Assembly (NCBI GenBank): GCA_016716715.1
Contig: JADJVE010000001.1
Coordinates: forward strand, 434,001-498,000
Direction: 5' to 3'
From: Acidobacteriota bacterium
GTDB taxonomy: Bacteria > Acidobacteriota > Thermoanaerobaculia > UBA5066
DNA length: 64,000 nucleotides
A model generated the notes under the pieces. It ran no database searches. It saw nothing but the letters and a program-made list of their open reading frames with translations, and had not been told where the DNA came from. This document shows positions 43,081 through 52,154 of this stretch, piece after piece. The position numbers were made by a program, and so were the translations under genes. Each line of letters starts with the position of its first letter. Within the stretch, counting starts at the first letter, position 1.

Positions 43081-43500
43081 ATGCCGCTCGTCGATCTCGA
43101 TACGATTCCCCAGGTGCCCCTCGACTTCGTGAACGCGGACCATCGCGAGGAAGGGCGACTCCTGAACGCCGTGGCCGACTCGGTGGGCGCGCTCGAGGCG
43201 GGGTTGGGCGACGCGGCCGCGGCGCTCGCGAGCCTCGCGGCGCTGCGCGATCACACGGCCGCCCACTTCGGCCGCGAGGACGACGCGATGCGGCGCACCG
43301 GCTTTCCGGCGTTCCCGGTCCACCATGCCGAGCACGTGCGGGTCCTCACCGAGCTGGACGACGAGATCCGCCGCTTCCGGGAGACGGGCGACGCCGCGCG
43401 CCTCAGGGCATGGGTCCTCGGCGACGTCCCGCAGTGGTTCGTGAACCACATCCAGACGATGGACCTCGTCACGGCCCGCTTCATCGCCGGCCGCGGCTGA
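43081..43500 (+). CDS. Bacteriohemerythrin-like protein
   Basis: 139 aa, four-helix hemerythrin fold. The diiron ligands can be read off: His21, HxxxH/HxxxE in HTAAHFGRED (His58, His62, Glu66), His81 and His85 in HHAEH, and His123/Asp128 in HIQTMD. Such proteins bind O2 or NO and may store or sense them. GGAGGCGGGAG precedes the ATG. It lies 99 bases ahead of a heme-c sensor and a kinase gene. Confidence 0.88.
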   Translation: MPLVDLDTIPQVPLDFVNADHREEGRLLNAVADSVGALEAGLGDAAAALASLAALRDHTAAHFGREDDAMRRTGFPAFPVHHAEHVRVLTELDDEIRRFRETGDAARLRAWVLGDVPQWFVNHIQTMDLVTARFIAGRG

Positions 43501-43599
43501 CCCGCGAAAAGGGGCCGCCCGATGAAGGGCGACCCGTCGCGACCCCGAGAGGCGGCCGCCCCTCCTGAGGGTTAGAATCAGTCGCACAAGAGGCGCAAG

Positions 43600-44475
43600 A
43601 TGTCACTGTTCGTCAAGTTCAACTTGATCCTGGTTCTCGTTTTCGCCGTGGCGCTCGTGCCGGCGGCCTACCTCTCGAACCAGCTGCTCCAGACGAACGC
43701 CCGCACGCAGATCGTCCAGAACGCGCGGATCATGATGCAGACCGCGCTCGCGACGCGCGGCTACACGAACAAGCAGATCAAGCCGCTCCTCGCGCCGCGC
43801 CTCGCGGAGGAGTTCCTCCCGCAGTCCGTCCCGGCGTACTCGGCGACGGAGATCTTCAACAACCTCCGGGAGAGCAACCCCGAGTACACCTACAAGGAAG
43901 CGACCCTGAACCCGACGAACCCCCGCGACCGGACGGTCGACTGGGAGGCGGACGTCGTGAACGCGTTCCGCGCGGACCCGAAGCTCACGGAGGTCATCGG
44001 CGAACGCGAAGGGCCGCTCGGCCGGTCGCTGCACCTCGCGCGCCCGATCAAGATCACGGACGCCGGCTGTCTCAGCTGCCACACGACGCCCGAGCTCGCG
44101 CCCGCCTCGGTCGTGAGGGCGTACGGGACGAGCAACGGCTACGGCTGGAAGCTGAACGAGACGGTGGGTGCGCAGATCGTCACCGTCCCCATGTCCGTGC
44201 CCTTCGCGATGGCGACGAAGGCGTTCCACACGCTCCTCGCGACGCTCGTGGGAGTCTTCGTCTTCATTCTCGTGTTCCTGAACATTCTCCTGTGGTTCGT
44301 CGTCATCCGGCCGATCCGGACTCTCTCCTCGATGGCGGACCGCATCTCGACCGGAAATCTCGACGTGCCCGAGGTCCGCGTGCGCGGCACCGACGAGGTG
44401 GCCGTGCTCGCCGGCTCCTTCAACCGGATGAGGATCAGCCTCTCGAAGGCGCTCAAGATGCTCGAGGACGAATGA
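43600..44475 (+). CDS. Heme-c (Tll0287-like/DUF3365) HAMP sensor protein
   Basis: 291 aa: N-terminal membrane helix (FNLILVLVFAVALVPAAYLS), a periplasmic Tll0287-like domain with the c-type heme motif CLSCH near residue 153, a second membrane helix (LLATLVGVFVFILVFLNILLWFVV), and a HAMP domain (IRPIRTLSSMADRIS) that ends the protein. It has no kinase or methyl-accepting output of its own. The stop overlaps the Ser/Thr kinase start (ATGA), so it is probably the sensor half of a split receptor kinase for redox, O2 or NO. GAGGCG lies before the ATG. Confidence 0.85.
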   Translation: MSLFVKFNLILVLVFAVALVPAAYLSNQLLQTNARTQIVQNARIMMQTALATRGYTNKQIKPLLAPRLAEEFLPQSVPAYSATEIFNNLRESNPEYTYKEATLNPTNPRDRTVDWEADVVNAFRADPKLTEVIGEREGPLGRSLHLARPIKITDAGCLSCHTTPELAPASVVRAYGTSNGYGWKLNETVGAQIVTVPMSVPFAMATKAFHTLLATLVGVFVFILVFLNILLWFVVIRPIRTLSSMADRISTGNLDVPEVRVRGTDEVAVLAGSFNRMRISLSKALKMLEDE

Positions 44476-45995
44476 CGGACGGCCACCTCGCGCCGGGAAC
44501 GCGTTTCGGGGACTACGAGATCCTCGCCGAACTCGGAGCGGGCGGGATGGGACGCGTCTACCGCGCGAAGGACCTCACGCTCGAGCGCTCGGTCGCGCTC
44601 AAGACGCTCGCGCCCCAGTTCGGATCCGACACCGGTTTCGTCCAGCGGTTCCTGAAGGAAGCCCGCGCGGCGGCGCGCCTGAACCACCCGAACATCGTCC
44701 AGATCTACGACTTCGGTCAGGTCGGCGAGACGTACTACCTCGCGATGGAGTACGTGGACGGCCATTCGCTCGGCGCGTACCTCCGCCGCGGGCACTTCAG
44801 CGAGCGCGACGCGATCCTCGTGATCCGCCACGCCTGCCGCGCGCTCGCCGTCGCGCACGCCGAGGGGCTCGTCCACCGCGACATCAAGCCCGACAACCTC
44901 ATGCTCACGAGCAAGGGCGAGGTCAAGCTCGTGGACCTCGGGATCGCCAAGCGCGTGGACGAGGACCAGTCCTTGACGCAGACGGGCCAGGCCGTCGGCA
45001 CGCCGCACTACATCTCGCCGGAGCAGATCCGCGGCACGCGCGACGTGGACGCCCGCGCGGACATCTACTCCCTCGGCGCGACGCTCTACCACCTCGTGAC
45101 GGGACACACGCCATTCCGCGGGACGTCCGGAGCGCTCGTGATGTCCATGCACCTCGCCCAGCCCCTCGCCGACCCGCGCACGTACGTGGCGGGCCTCTCG
45201 GAGGGGCTGTGCCGCGTGATCCGGAAGATGATGGCGAAGGACCGCGGCGAGCGCTACGCCGACGTCGACACGCTCGACCGCGACCTCTACCGTCTGCAGA
45301 CGGGAGAGGTGCCCGAGGGGGCCGAGCCCGGAGACACGGCGGTCGAGACGATCATCCGCGACGACGTGCGGGCGGCGCCCGGGCGGCCCCGCTCCGGCCC
45401 GTCGCCGGCGCATACGCCGACGCACACTCCGGCGCCGCATCCGGCGTTCGACTCCGGCGTCCTGAACCGCGTCGAGGAACTCCTCGCCGCGGACGTCGGC
45501 CCGATGGCGCGCGTCCTCGTGCGGCGCGCGGCGAAGACCGCGCCGTCGCTCGAGGCGCTCTGCGGGGAACTGGCCGAGCAGGTCGAGGCCGGATCCGCGC
45601 GCGAGGCGTTCCGGTCGAAGTGCCTCCTCGCCGGCCGCGCCGCGACTCCGCCGCCCGCGCCCGCGCCGCCCCGGACGCCTCCGCCCCCGCAAGGCTCCAC
45701 GGTGCCGCGCACGACGCCGCCGCCGCTCGAGAAGAGGGCGACGCCGGCGCCCTCGCACTCGACGCCCGGCGCCGCGTCCGGCGTGCCGGGAAACACGCTG
45801 TACATGACGGACGAGGGCCTGCACGCCCTCGAGGCCGAGCTCGCGAAGCACGTCGGCCCGCTGGCTCGCGTCCTCGTGAAGAAGGCCGTGAAGGGATCGG
45901 GCAACATGTCGCACGTGATCACGAAGCTCGAGCTCGAGATCGACTCGGACGACGCCCGCCGCGCCTTCCGCGCGGCGGTCAAGAAGCTGCGCTGA
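44472..45995 (+). CDS. PknB-type Ser/Thr protein kinase with two C-terminal repeated domains
   Basis: 507 aa, cytoplasmic. Kinase domain about 12-270: P-loop GAGGMGRVY, Lys in VALKTL, HRDIKPDN, VDLGIAK (DLG instead of DFG), GTPHYISPEQI. A Pro-rich linker follows, with two related 60-residue domains: VEELLAADVGPMARVLVRRA and LEAELAKHVGPLARVLVKKA. These resemble the small domain found at the end of many bacterial PknB kinases (I recall it as DUF8082). There is no membrane segment, so membrane input likely comes from the heme sensor with which it overlaps by four bases. Confidence 0.9.
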   Translation: MTDGHLAPGTRFGDYEILAELGAGGMGRVYRAKDLTLERSVALKTLAPQFGSDTGFVQRFLKEARAAARLNHPNIVQIYDFGQVGETYYLAMEYVDGHSLGAYLRRGHFSERDAILVIRHACRALAVAHAEGLVHRDIKPDNLMLTSKGEVKLVDLGIAKRVDEDQSLTQTGQAVGTPHYISPEQIRGTRDVDARADIYSLGATLYHLVTGHTPFRGTSGALVMSMHLAQPLADPRTYVAGLSEGLCRVIRKMMAKDRGERYADVDTLDRDLYRLQTGEVPEGAEPGDTAVETIIRDDVRAAPGRPRSGPSPAHTPTHTPAPHPAFDSGVLNRVEELLAADVGPMARVLVRRAAKTAPSLEALCGELAEQVEAGSAREAFRSKCLLAGRAATPPPAPAPPRTPPPPQGSTVPRTTPPPLEKRATPAPSHSTPGAASGVPGNTLYMTDEGLHALEAELAKHVGPLARVLVKKAVKGSGNMSHVITKLELEIDSDDARRAFRAAVKKLR

Positions 45996-46247
45996 CCGCC
46001 GGGGCTACTCCATGACCTCGATTCGGGGGTCGACGCTGAGGATCGTGTTTGCCCCGCCTCGAACATGACTCGAGCTCGAAACCGTGCTTGGCGGAACCCC
46101 ATCCCCGCCCTTGCCCTACTTAGGGGACTTCTTGGGACTTGAAGGCCTTCCGTTCGTCCACGAATCGGTGGCAAACGGCGATCCTTGGGAAACTGGAGCT
46201 GGCCATCGCAGGAGACCCACTCCACGTAGTCCTGACTTCTCGCTGAT

Positions 46248-46468
46248 CTAGATCAGCTTGTCCAGGGCGCCGTGGAATTCGCCCTGTTTCGTTTCCTGGA
46301 TGTAGACCGTTACGACGGTTTTGATGGCGGGAACCAGCCGGGTTGCTGACGTCGCGATCGCGACGGTCGCCTGAGGAGGAGGAGCCTGCAGCCCGCCAGT
46401 GTCACGACTGCGGTACCGAGGAGGAGAACGGCCGCGAGGAGGGGAGGGAACCTTTTCGAAGTCTTCAT
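46248..46468 (-). pseudogene. Small lipoprotein gene, apparently frameshifted
   Basis: The ATG at 46468 overlaps the kinase stop by four bases. It opens a lipoprotein signal peptide (KRFPPLLAAVLLLGTAVVTLAGC), after which this frame runs into an Arg-rich tail and stops at 46310. A second frame from about 46390 to a stop at 46248 has coding-like third positions and reads ATVAIATSATRLVPAIKTV ... TKQGEFHGALDKLI. Adding one base around 46388-46393 joins the two into a 73-aa lipoprotein. I infer a deletion or sequencing error. The region 45996-46247 upstream of its end shows no other gene. Confidence 0.45.
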
Positions 46469-49095
46469 CTCTTATCTCCTGTTGAGGGGGACGGAGCCGT
46501 GGGGGAAGGTGCGAGCGACGCGAGCGTCTGGAACGCCGGTTCGCCGCGGAGCGGGGCGAAAACCGGGTCGTGCTGGATCTCGACGAGGCCGTAGCCCTTG
46601 GCGACGGCCTTCTGGAGCCACGTCAGCGCTTCGGCCTTCTTCCCGAGGACCATCGCGGCCGCGGCCGCCGTTTCGAGAACCTCGGAGTCCTCGGGGGCGA
46701 GCGCGACGCCGCGCCGGATCTCGGACCACGCGCGTTCGGGGGCTCCCGTCATGGCCAGGCACCGGCCGAGAAGGACGACGCTCACGGCGTCGGCCGGATT
46801 CACGGCCAGCTCGGCGGTGACGAGCGGGAGCGCCGTCTCGTAGGCCGCGCGGGCGCGCGCGGACTCGTTCGGAATCTGCGAGAGCGCGTCGCCGAGGTAG
46901 ACGTGCCAGCGGTAGTTCTTCGGCGCGAGGTCGACGGCGCGCTGGAACGAAACGGTCGCCTCGGGGAAGCGGCCCAGGAGATAGTGCGCGACGCCGAGGT
47001 TCGAGAACGCCTGCGGCACGGGGCTGATCCGGATCGAATCGTCGAGGGCGGCCCGCGCCTCCTCGAACCGGCCGAGGCGCAGGAGGGCCGCCCCGAGGTT
47101 GAAGTGCATGCGGGCGACGTCGGGGTTCAGGGCGATCGCGCGCCGGTAGGTCTCGACCGCCTTCTCGTACCGGCTGCTCAGGAAATAGAGAGTGCCGAGC
47201 CGGTTGAATCCGCTCCACGACGTGGGCCGCAGCTCGACGAGCCGGAGGAGCGTGCGCTCGGCGCCCGCGGTGTCCTTGCTCTTCTGGAGAGCCGAGGCGA
47301 GGGCGAGGATCGCCGTCACGGAGCTCGGGTCGCGGTCGACGGCTTTTTTCAGGACCGCAATCGCGTCGCCGCTCCGCCCGGTCGCGGTGAGGATTTCGCC
47401 CAGCGTCACCTGCGCCTCGGGGAGGTCCGGATCGAGCGCGTTCGCGCGCTGGGTCGCCTGCTGCGCGAGGCCCGCGGTCGCGGCGTCTTTCGTGAGGGCG
47501 TAGGCCCGCAGGTACGCGCGGCCGAGCGCGGCCTGCACGAGCGCGGAACCCTCGGCCCCGGGAATCCGGCTGAGGAGCGCGATCGCCTTGTCGACGGAGG
47601 CCCGGTCGTCGTAGCGCTCGAGGTACCCGAGCGCGACGACGTAGTCCGTCTGCGGCGCGCCCGCGGGCACGGAGGCCGGCTGCGGCGTCGCGGCCCCCGG
47701 TGAGAGTTGCAGCCGCAGCGCGGCGACGAGCTTCCGGGCGAGCTCCTCCTCGAGCCTGAAATGCTCCGCGGACGGCCCCGTCACTTCGCCGGCCGCGATC
47801 TGGACGGGGGAGCCCGCGAGCGAGAGCGAGAAGGAGAGCTGGCGCTCCTCTCCCATCTGGCGCACCGCGGGCTGGACGAGGAGGTTGGCGCCGGTGTCGC
47901 GCGCCCACTTTGCGGGGTCCGTCTCCTTGAGCATCGCGGGGCCCGACGGCGGCATGATCGCGAGATTCGGGACGCCCTGGAGCTTCACGCCCAGGCTGAT
48001 CGACACGCCGTCGCACAGCTGGCGTCCGTCCGGGCGCCCGGTGAGGTCGGTGGCGGGGAGGATCGCGAGCAGCTTCGACGCGGGCAGGGCCGAGCCTGCG
48101 CGCTCGCGCATGGCCACCCAGAAGAGCGCCGCGCCGACGACGAGCAGGATGGACCCGGCCACGAGGAGCGCGCGGCCGCCCCCGCGGCGCGCGGCGGACG
48201 CCGATCGCCCCGAGACGGGGAAGATGGCCGTCGTGCGCGAGCCCGCGGCGGCCTCGAGGAAGCCGCGGGTGTCGCCGATGGTCGCGGGACGGCCGGCGGG
48301 GTCCTTCCGGAGCAGCCGCTTCATGAGGTCGCGCAGCGGCGCCGGCGTCGCCGCGGGCAGCGCCGCCCAATCCGGCTCGCGGTCGAGGATCGCGACGAGG
48401 ATGTCCGACACGCTCTCGCCGTCGAACGCCTTCCTTCCCGCGAGCATCTCGTAGAGGACGCAGCCGAAGGACCAGAGGTCCGAGCGCGCGTCGAGCGCCC
48501 GGCCGCGCGCCTGCTCGGGGCTCATGTAGCTGGCCGTCCCGAGGACGACACCCTGGTGCGTCGGGTCGGCCGCGAGAGTCGGCGAGTGGGAGATCTCGGG
48601 TGAGGCCGCACCGAGGGCGAACGCCTTCGCGAGGCCGAAGTCCAGGAGCTTGACCTTGCCTTCCGGCGTCACGTTGACGTTCGCGGGCTTGAGGTCGCGG
48701 TGGAGGACGCCCTTGGCGTGCGCGGCCTCGAGGGCGTCGGCGATCTGGAGCGCGAAGCGGATCGCCTCGCTGGCGGAGACGGGCGCGCGCACGATGCGCT
48801 GCTTGAGCGTCTCGCCGGACACGAGCTCGAGGACGAGGAAGCGGACGCCGTCGATCTCCTCGAAGCTGTAAATCGCCGCGATGTTCGGGTGGTTCAGGCT
48901 GGCGAGGACGTGGGCCTCGCGCGTGAAGCGCAGGAGCCGGTCGGTGTCCTGGGCGAAGGCCTCGGGAAGGACCTTGATCGCGACGTCGCGCTGCAGGCGC
49001 GTGTCGCGGGCCCTCCACACTTCGCCCATCCCTCCCGCGCCGAGGCGCGACAGAACCTCGAACGGCCCGAGACGGGAACCGGGTTCGAGAGGCAT
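46465..49095 (-). CDS. Ser/Thr protein kinase with C-terminal TPR repeats
   Basis: 876 aa. Kinase domain about 10-270 (GAGGMGEVWRARD, VAIKVL, HRDLKPANV, LLDFGLAKA, GTASYMSPEQ, DARSDLWSFGCVLYEM). One membrane helix near 305-325 (ALLVAGSILLVVGAALFWVAM). The extracytoplasmic part includes a domain (LLAILPATDLTGRPDGRQL) often fused to such kinases, and at least six TPR units (about 500-860, for example GRAYLRAYALTKDAATAGLA, FNLGAALLRLGRFEEARAAL). This one-gene design is typical of Acidobacteriota and relatives; the signal is unknown. No ribosome site precedes the ATG. Confidence 0.92.
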   Translation of the reverse strand: MPLEPGSRLGPFEVLSRLGAGGMGEVWRARDTRLQRDVAIKVLPEAFAQDTDRLLRFTREAHVLASLNHPNIAAIYSFEEIDGVRFLVLELVSGETLKQRIVRAPVSASEAIRFALQIADALEAAHAKGVLHRDLKPANVNVTPEGKVKLLDFGLAKAFALGAASPEISHSPTLAADPTHQGVVLGTASYMSPEQARGRALDARSDLWSFGCVLYEMLAGRKAFDGESVSDILVAILDREPDWAALPAATPAPLRDLMKRLLRKDPAGRPATIGDTRGFLEAAAGSRTTAIFPVSGRSASAARRGGGRALLVAGSILLVVGAALFWVAMRERAGSALPASKLLAILPATDLTGRPDGRQLCDGVSISLGVKLQGVPNLAIMPPSGPAMLKETDPAKWARDTGANLLVQPAVRQMGEERQLSFSLSLAGSPVQIAAGEVTGPSAEHFRLEEELARKLVAALRLQLSPGAATPQPASVPAGAPQTDYVVALGYLERYDDRASVDKAIALLSRIPGAEGSALVQAALGRAYLRAYALTKDAATAGLAQQATQRANALDPDLPEAQVTLGEILTATGRSGDAIAVLKKAVDRDPSSVTAILALASALQKSKDTAGAERTLLRLVELRPTSWSGFNRLGTLYFLSSRYEKAVETYRRAIALNPDVARMHFNLGAALLRLGRFEEARAALDDSIRISPVPQAFSNLGVAHYLLGRFPEATVSFQRAVDLAPKNYRWHVYLGDALSQIPNESARARAAYETALPLVTAELAVNPADAVSVVLLGRCLAMTGAPERAWSEIRRGVALAPEDSEVLETAAAAAMVLGKKAEALTWLQKAVAKGYGLVEIQHDPVFAPLRGEPAFQTLASLAPSPTAPSPSTGDKR

Positions 49096-49107
49096 GGTGT
49101 CGTGACG

Positions 49108-49119
49108 ATTATCTACAAT
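49108..49119. promoter_or_regulatory. Divergent overlapping -10-like elements
   Basis: The 33 bases between the TPR kinase (minus) and the M14 gene (plus) contain TACAAT (49114-49119, plus) and, abutting it, GATAAT on the minus strand (49108-49113). Either would place transcription starts at or within a few bases of the start codons, which have no ribosome sites. No good -35 boxes are seen. Confidence 0.3.
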
Positions 49120-49128
49120 CCCGGCCTT

Positions 49129-50568
49129 ATGTTGTTACACGGTGCGTCCGCGCCCGCCGCCGCCCTCCTCGCCCTCCTCGCCGCCGGGCCGGGTGCCCCC
49201 GCCGAATCGCCCGCGGCAGGCCTCTGGAACGCGTGGCCGGCCGCGCGCGTTTACATGGGCGATCCCTTCGCTCTCAAGTCGGCGATGCTGCGCGCGGAGA
49301 TCGCGCGCCTCGTCGAGCGCTATCCGGGCGTCGTCCGCGTCGCCGAGGAAGGCGTCTCGTCCGAGGGCCGCCCGATTCCTCTCCTCCTCGTCGGCGACGG
49401 GCCGACGACGGTCCTTCTCTGGTCGCAGATGCACGGCGACGAGCCGACGGCCACGTCGGCGCTTCTCGACGTCCTGAACCACATCGGCGCCACGCGCGCC
49501 GCGCCCGCGACGAAGGCGCTCCTCTCGAGGCTCACGCTGGCCGTGATCCCGATGCTCAACCCCGACGGCACCGAGCGCACGCGCCGGACGAACGCGCAGG
49601 GCATCGACATCAACCGCGACGCGGGCCGCCTCCAGACGCCCGAGGGGCGGTTCCTCAAGTCCGTGCGTGACCGGCTGAATCCGGCGGTCGGCTACAACCT
49701 TCACAACCAGGGCCCGAACCAGCTCGCCGGCTCGGCCGGCGCCCAGGCCGCGATCTCGCTTCTCGCCGTGCCGTTCGACGAGGCGTTCACGGAGAACGAC
49801 GGGCGGCGCACGACGAAGCGGCTCGCGGTCCTCATCCGCGACCTGCTGCAGCCGTGGGCGCCGGGCCGCGTCTCCCGTTACGACATGGAGTACACGGCGC
49901 GGGCGTTCGGCGACTCGATGACACGCTGGGGGACGCCGACGCTCCTGATCGAATCGGGCGGGTTCGCGGCCGCCGGGCCCGACGAGGCCGCGGCGCTCGT
50001 GCGCCTGAACTTCGTCGCGCTCCTCGCGACGCTCTCGGCCCTCGCGGACGGCACCGTCGCGAAGGTGGACGCGGCGGCGTACGACGCGATCCCGCTGAAC
50101 GTGCGCGACAGGCTCATGGATGTCGTCGTCCGCAACGCCCTCGTGGTCGGCGGCGGCGGCCTGCCGCCTTACTTCGCCGACGTCGGCTGGAACGTCCCCG
50201 CCACGCGGCCGGGATTCACCGGCTCCGCCGTGGGGCGCGGGCGGGGCGGCGCGGTTCTCGAGGTGGGCGACCTCGACTCGTACAAGGGCAAGGCCGAGAT
50301 CGACGCGACGAACCGCGTCCTCGCCGTTGCGCCGAAGGGCGGCGCCGAGGGCTGGGCGAAGGCGCTCGAGGCGCTGAAGGCGAAGGGTCTCGCGACGCCC
50401 GACGGGACGCTCACGCTCACGCTCGACGCGCTCTCGCAGGAGGCGAAGGCGTGGAGCGAGGGCGCGGCCACGCTCGCGCCGGGTTACGGCGGCGACTTCC
50501 TGCTGATCGCGCCGTCCGGGGACGGCCGGTTCCGCGTGGAGCGGCGGCTCTCGGTCGCGAGTCCCTAG
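49129..50568 (+). CDS. Secreted M14-family peptidase (2)
   Basis: 479 aa. ATG 49129 starts a signal peptide (LLHGASAPAAALLALLAAGPG). Zinc ligands in SQMHGDEPT, LNPDGTERTRR and INRDAGR, third His in YNLHNQGPNQLAGS, and a Glu in LLIESGGF. Compared with the gene at 31079 it lacks the long C-terminal addition but has its own 130-residue tail. The two are diverged paralogues. No ribosome site is seen before the ATG. The stop overlaps the convergent aldo/keto reductase stop region by four bases. Confidence 0.85.
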   Translation: MLLHGASAPAAALLALLAAGPGAPAESPAAGLWNAWPAARVYMGDPFALKSAMLRAEIARLVERYPGVVRVAEEGVSSEGRPIPLLLVGDGPTTVLLWSQMHGDEPTATSALLDVLNHIGATRAAPATKALLSRLTLAVIPMLNPDGTERTRRTNAQGIDINRDAGRLQTPEGRFLKSVRDRLNPAVGYNLHNQGPNQLAGSAGAQAAISLLAVPFDEAFTENDGRRTTKRLAVLIRDLLQPWAPGRVSRYDMEYTARAFGDSMTRWGTPTLLIESGGFAAAGPDEAAALVRLNFVALLATLSALADGTVAKVDAAAYDAIPLNVRDRLMDVVVRNALVVGGGGLPPYFADVGWNVPATRPGFTGSAVGRGRGGAVLEVGDLDSYKGKAEIDATNRVLAVAPKGGAEGWAKALEALKAKGLATPDGTLTLTLDALSQEAKAWSEGAATLAPGYGGDFLLIAPSGDGRFRVERRLSVASP

Positions 50569-51653
50569 TCGAACGCGCGGACGACGTCCTCGACGTACTC
50601 CGGCCGGCGCATGCCGGCGAGGACGACGTCGACGCCCGGCGTCGCGAGGAGGGCGCGGAGCGTGCGCTGGGCGAGTGAGCCCGCGGCGGGCGCCGCGCCC
50701 GCGAACGCCGACGTGACCCACGCCTGCAGCTCGCGGACGCGCGCGCTTTCCCACGCCGCGTCGCGCCCGAGTCCCGCGAGCGCGTCCGGCGGGAGGTTCG
50801 CGAAGCGGACGAGCCCGCGGCCGGAGAACGCGTTGAACGGCCGGTTCACGAGGACGCCGAGGCCGGAGGCGCGCGCGACGTCGAGGACGCTCCGGCCGTC
50901 CTCCGTGTGGATCGGCTCGCGGGCGCCCGTCTCGATCGGGTTGAACGGGAGCTGCACCGCTGCGAAGCCCGGACCCGCGCCCGCGAGGAGCCGCTCGAGC
51001 GAGACCGCATCCGCGCGCTCCCGCGCGACGACGAGCGTGTTCGACGAGACGCCGTACGCCCCGATGCGCCCGGCGGCGATCTCGGATTCCAGGCGGCGGA
51101 ACGCGCGCGCGGTCCGGTCGTAGAACTCGGCCCGCGCTTCCTCCCGGGGAATGCCCGCGTGGACGGCGTGCGTCAGGAAGTACTCCGGGTTGTGGAGGAG
51201 CAGGAGGTCCACGCGCGGCATCGCGAGGCGCGCGAGCGAGGCCGTGAGCTGGTCCTCGAGGAAGTCGGGCGAGATCGCGTGCCAGAGGTCGGGCCCGTAT
51301 TCGACGACCTCGGTCCACGGCCGGCCCGCGCGAACGCGCCGGCGCGCCTCGTCGAGGTTCCCGCCCTGCAGGTATCCGATCTTCGTGACGACGACGACGT
51401 CCTCGCGCCGGACGGCGCCGCGGAGAACGGCGTCCGCGAGGACCTCGCCCACGAGCGTCTCGCTGTGGCCGTCGGCGTAGTTCGTCGACGTGTCGATCAG
51501 CGTGACGCCCGCGTCGAGCGCGCCGGCCAGCGCGCGCCGATGGACGCCTTCGCGGTCGTCCACGCGGTAGCACCCGAACCCGGCGCGTGAGACGCGTGGA
51601 TGCACGCGGCCGAGGGGCGCGTACGCGTCGTTCCCGAGCCGCGGGATCGTCAA
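50565..51653 (-). CDS. Aldo/keto reductase
   Basis: 362 aa TIM barrel with the AKR tetrad: Asp and Tyr in TLIDTSTNYADGHSE, Lys in VVTKIGY, His in LLLHNPEYF. It reduces an aldehyde or ketone with NADPH in the cytoplasm; substrate unknown. The N-terminal PRLGNDAYAPLGRVHPRVSRAGFGCYRV is the usual cofactor-side strand. The ATG overlaps the stop of the FHA gene by four bases. Confidence 0.88.
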   Translation of the reverse strand: MTIPRLGNDAYAPLGRVHPRVSRAGFGCYRVDDREGVHRRALAGALDAGVTLIDTSTNYADGHSETLVGEVLADAVLRGAVRREDVVVVTKIGYLQGGNLDEARRRVRAGRPWTEVVEYGPDLWHAISPDFLEDQLTASLARLAMPRVDLLLLHNPEYFLTHAVHAGIPREEARAEFYDRTARAFRRLESEIAAGRIGAYGVSSNTLVVARERADAVSLERLLAGAGPGFAAVQLPFNPIETGAREPIHTEDGRSVLDVARASGLGVLVNRPFNAFSGRGLVRFANLPPDALAGLGRDAAWESARVRELQAWVTSAFAGAAPAAGSLAQRTLRALLATPGVDVVLAGMRRPEYVEDVVRAFD

Positions 51654-52126
51654 CGCGGCGCCGCCGCGGGCGCGGCGGCCTTGGCGGGGGTGTGATCGCA
51701 GTAACGCGTCCAGATCGTGGCTGAGACGAGTGCGGCGATCGAGAGCGTCACGACGACGACGAGGGCGACGGGCCGCGCCTTGCGGGACGGCGCCACCGAG
51801 AGGGACTGCGCGAGGCGCTCGGCGCTCGTCGTGCGGTGCGCTCCGCCGGCCTCGAAGGACGCTTCGACGTCCCCGAAGCGCACCGACGCACCGGAGGAAA
51901 GCGGCGCCTCGGAGACGCGCTTCCCTTCGACGAAGATTCCGTTGGCGCTGCCGAGGTCGCGGGCGACCCAGCCGTCGCCGATTCGCTCCACGATCGCGTG
52001 CTTGCGCGAGACGGAGCGGCTCTGGAGGACGACGTCGCAGTCGGGATCGCGGCCCACGACGGCGCGCGCCTCGAAGACGATTCGCCGTTCGTTGCCCGCC
52101 TCTCGCACGGTCAGGACGCCCGGCAT
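51650..52126 (-). CDS. FHA-domain membrane-anchored protein
   Basis: 158 aa. FHA domain about 1-95 with the phosphothreonine-binding pattern VVGRDPDCDVVLQSRSVSRKHA and DLGSANGIFVEGK. A single membrane helix (VALVVVVTLSIAALVSATIW) follows, then a short Ala/Pro tail. The FHA part would read Thr phosphorylation, so it may be a target of one of the PknB-type kinases in this window. A very strong GGAGGAAGAAGG precedes the ATG. In operon with the aldo/keto reductase. Confidence 0.88.
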   Translation of the reverse strand: MPGVLTVREAGNERRIVFEARAVVGRDPDCDVVLQSRSVSRKHAIVERIGDGWVARDLGSANGIFVEGKRVSEAPLSSGASVRFGDVEASFEAGGAHRTTSAERLAQSLSVAPSRKARPVALVVVVTLSIAALVSATIWTRYCDHTPAKAAAPAAAPR

Positions 52127-52154
52127 CCTTCTTCCTCCTCGCCCGCCCGGAATC

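Noticed and set aside
43511..43563. Hairpin with arms GGGGCCGCC and GGCGGCC after the hemerythrin gene
   Set aside because: Long loop, imperfect arms and no T-run; common by chance in such GC-rich DNA.
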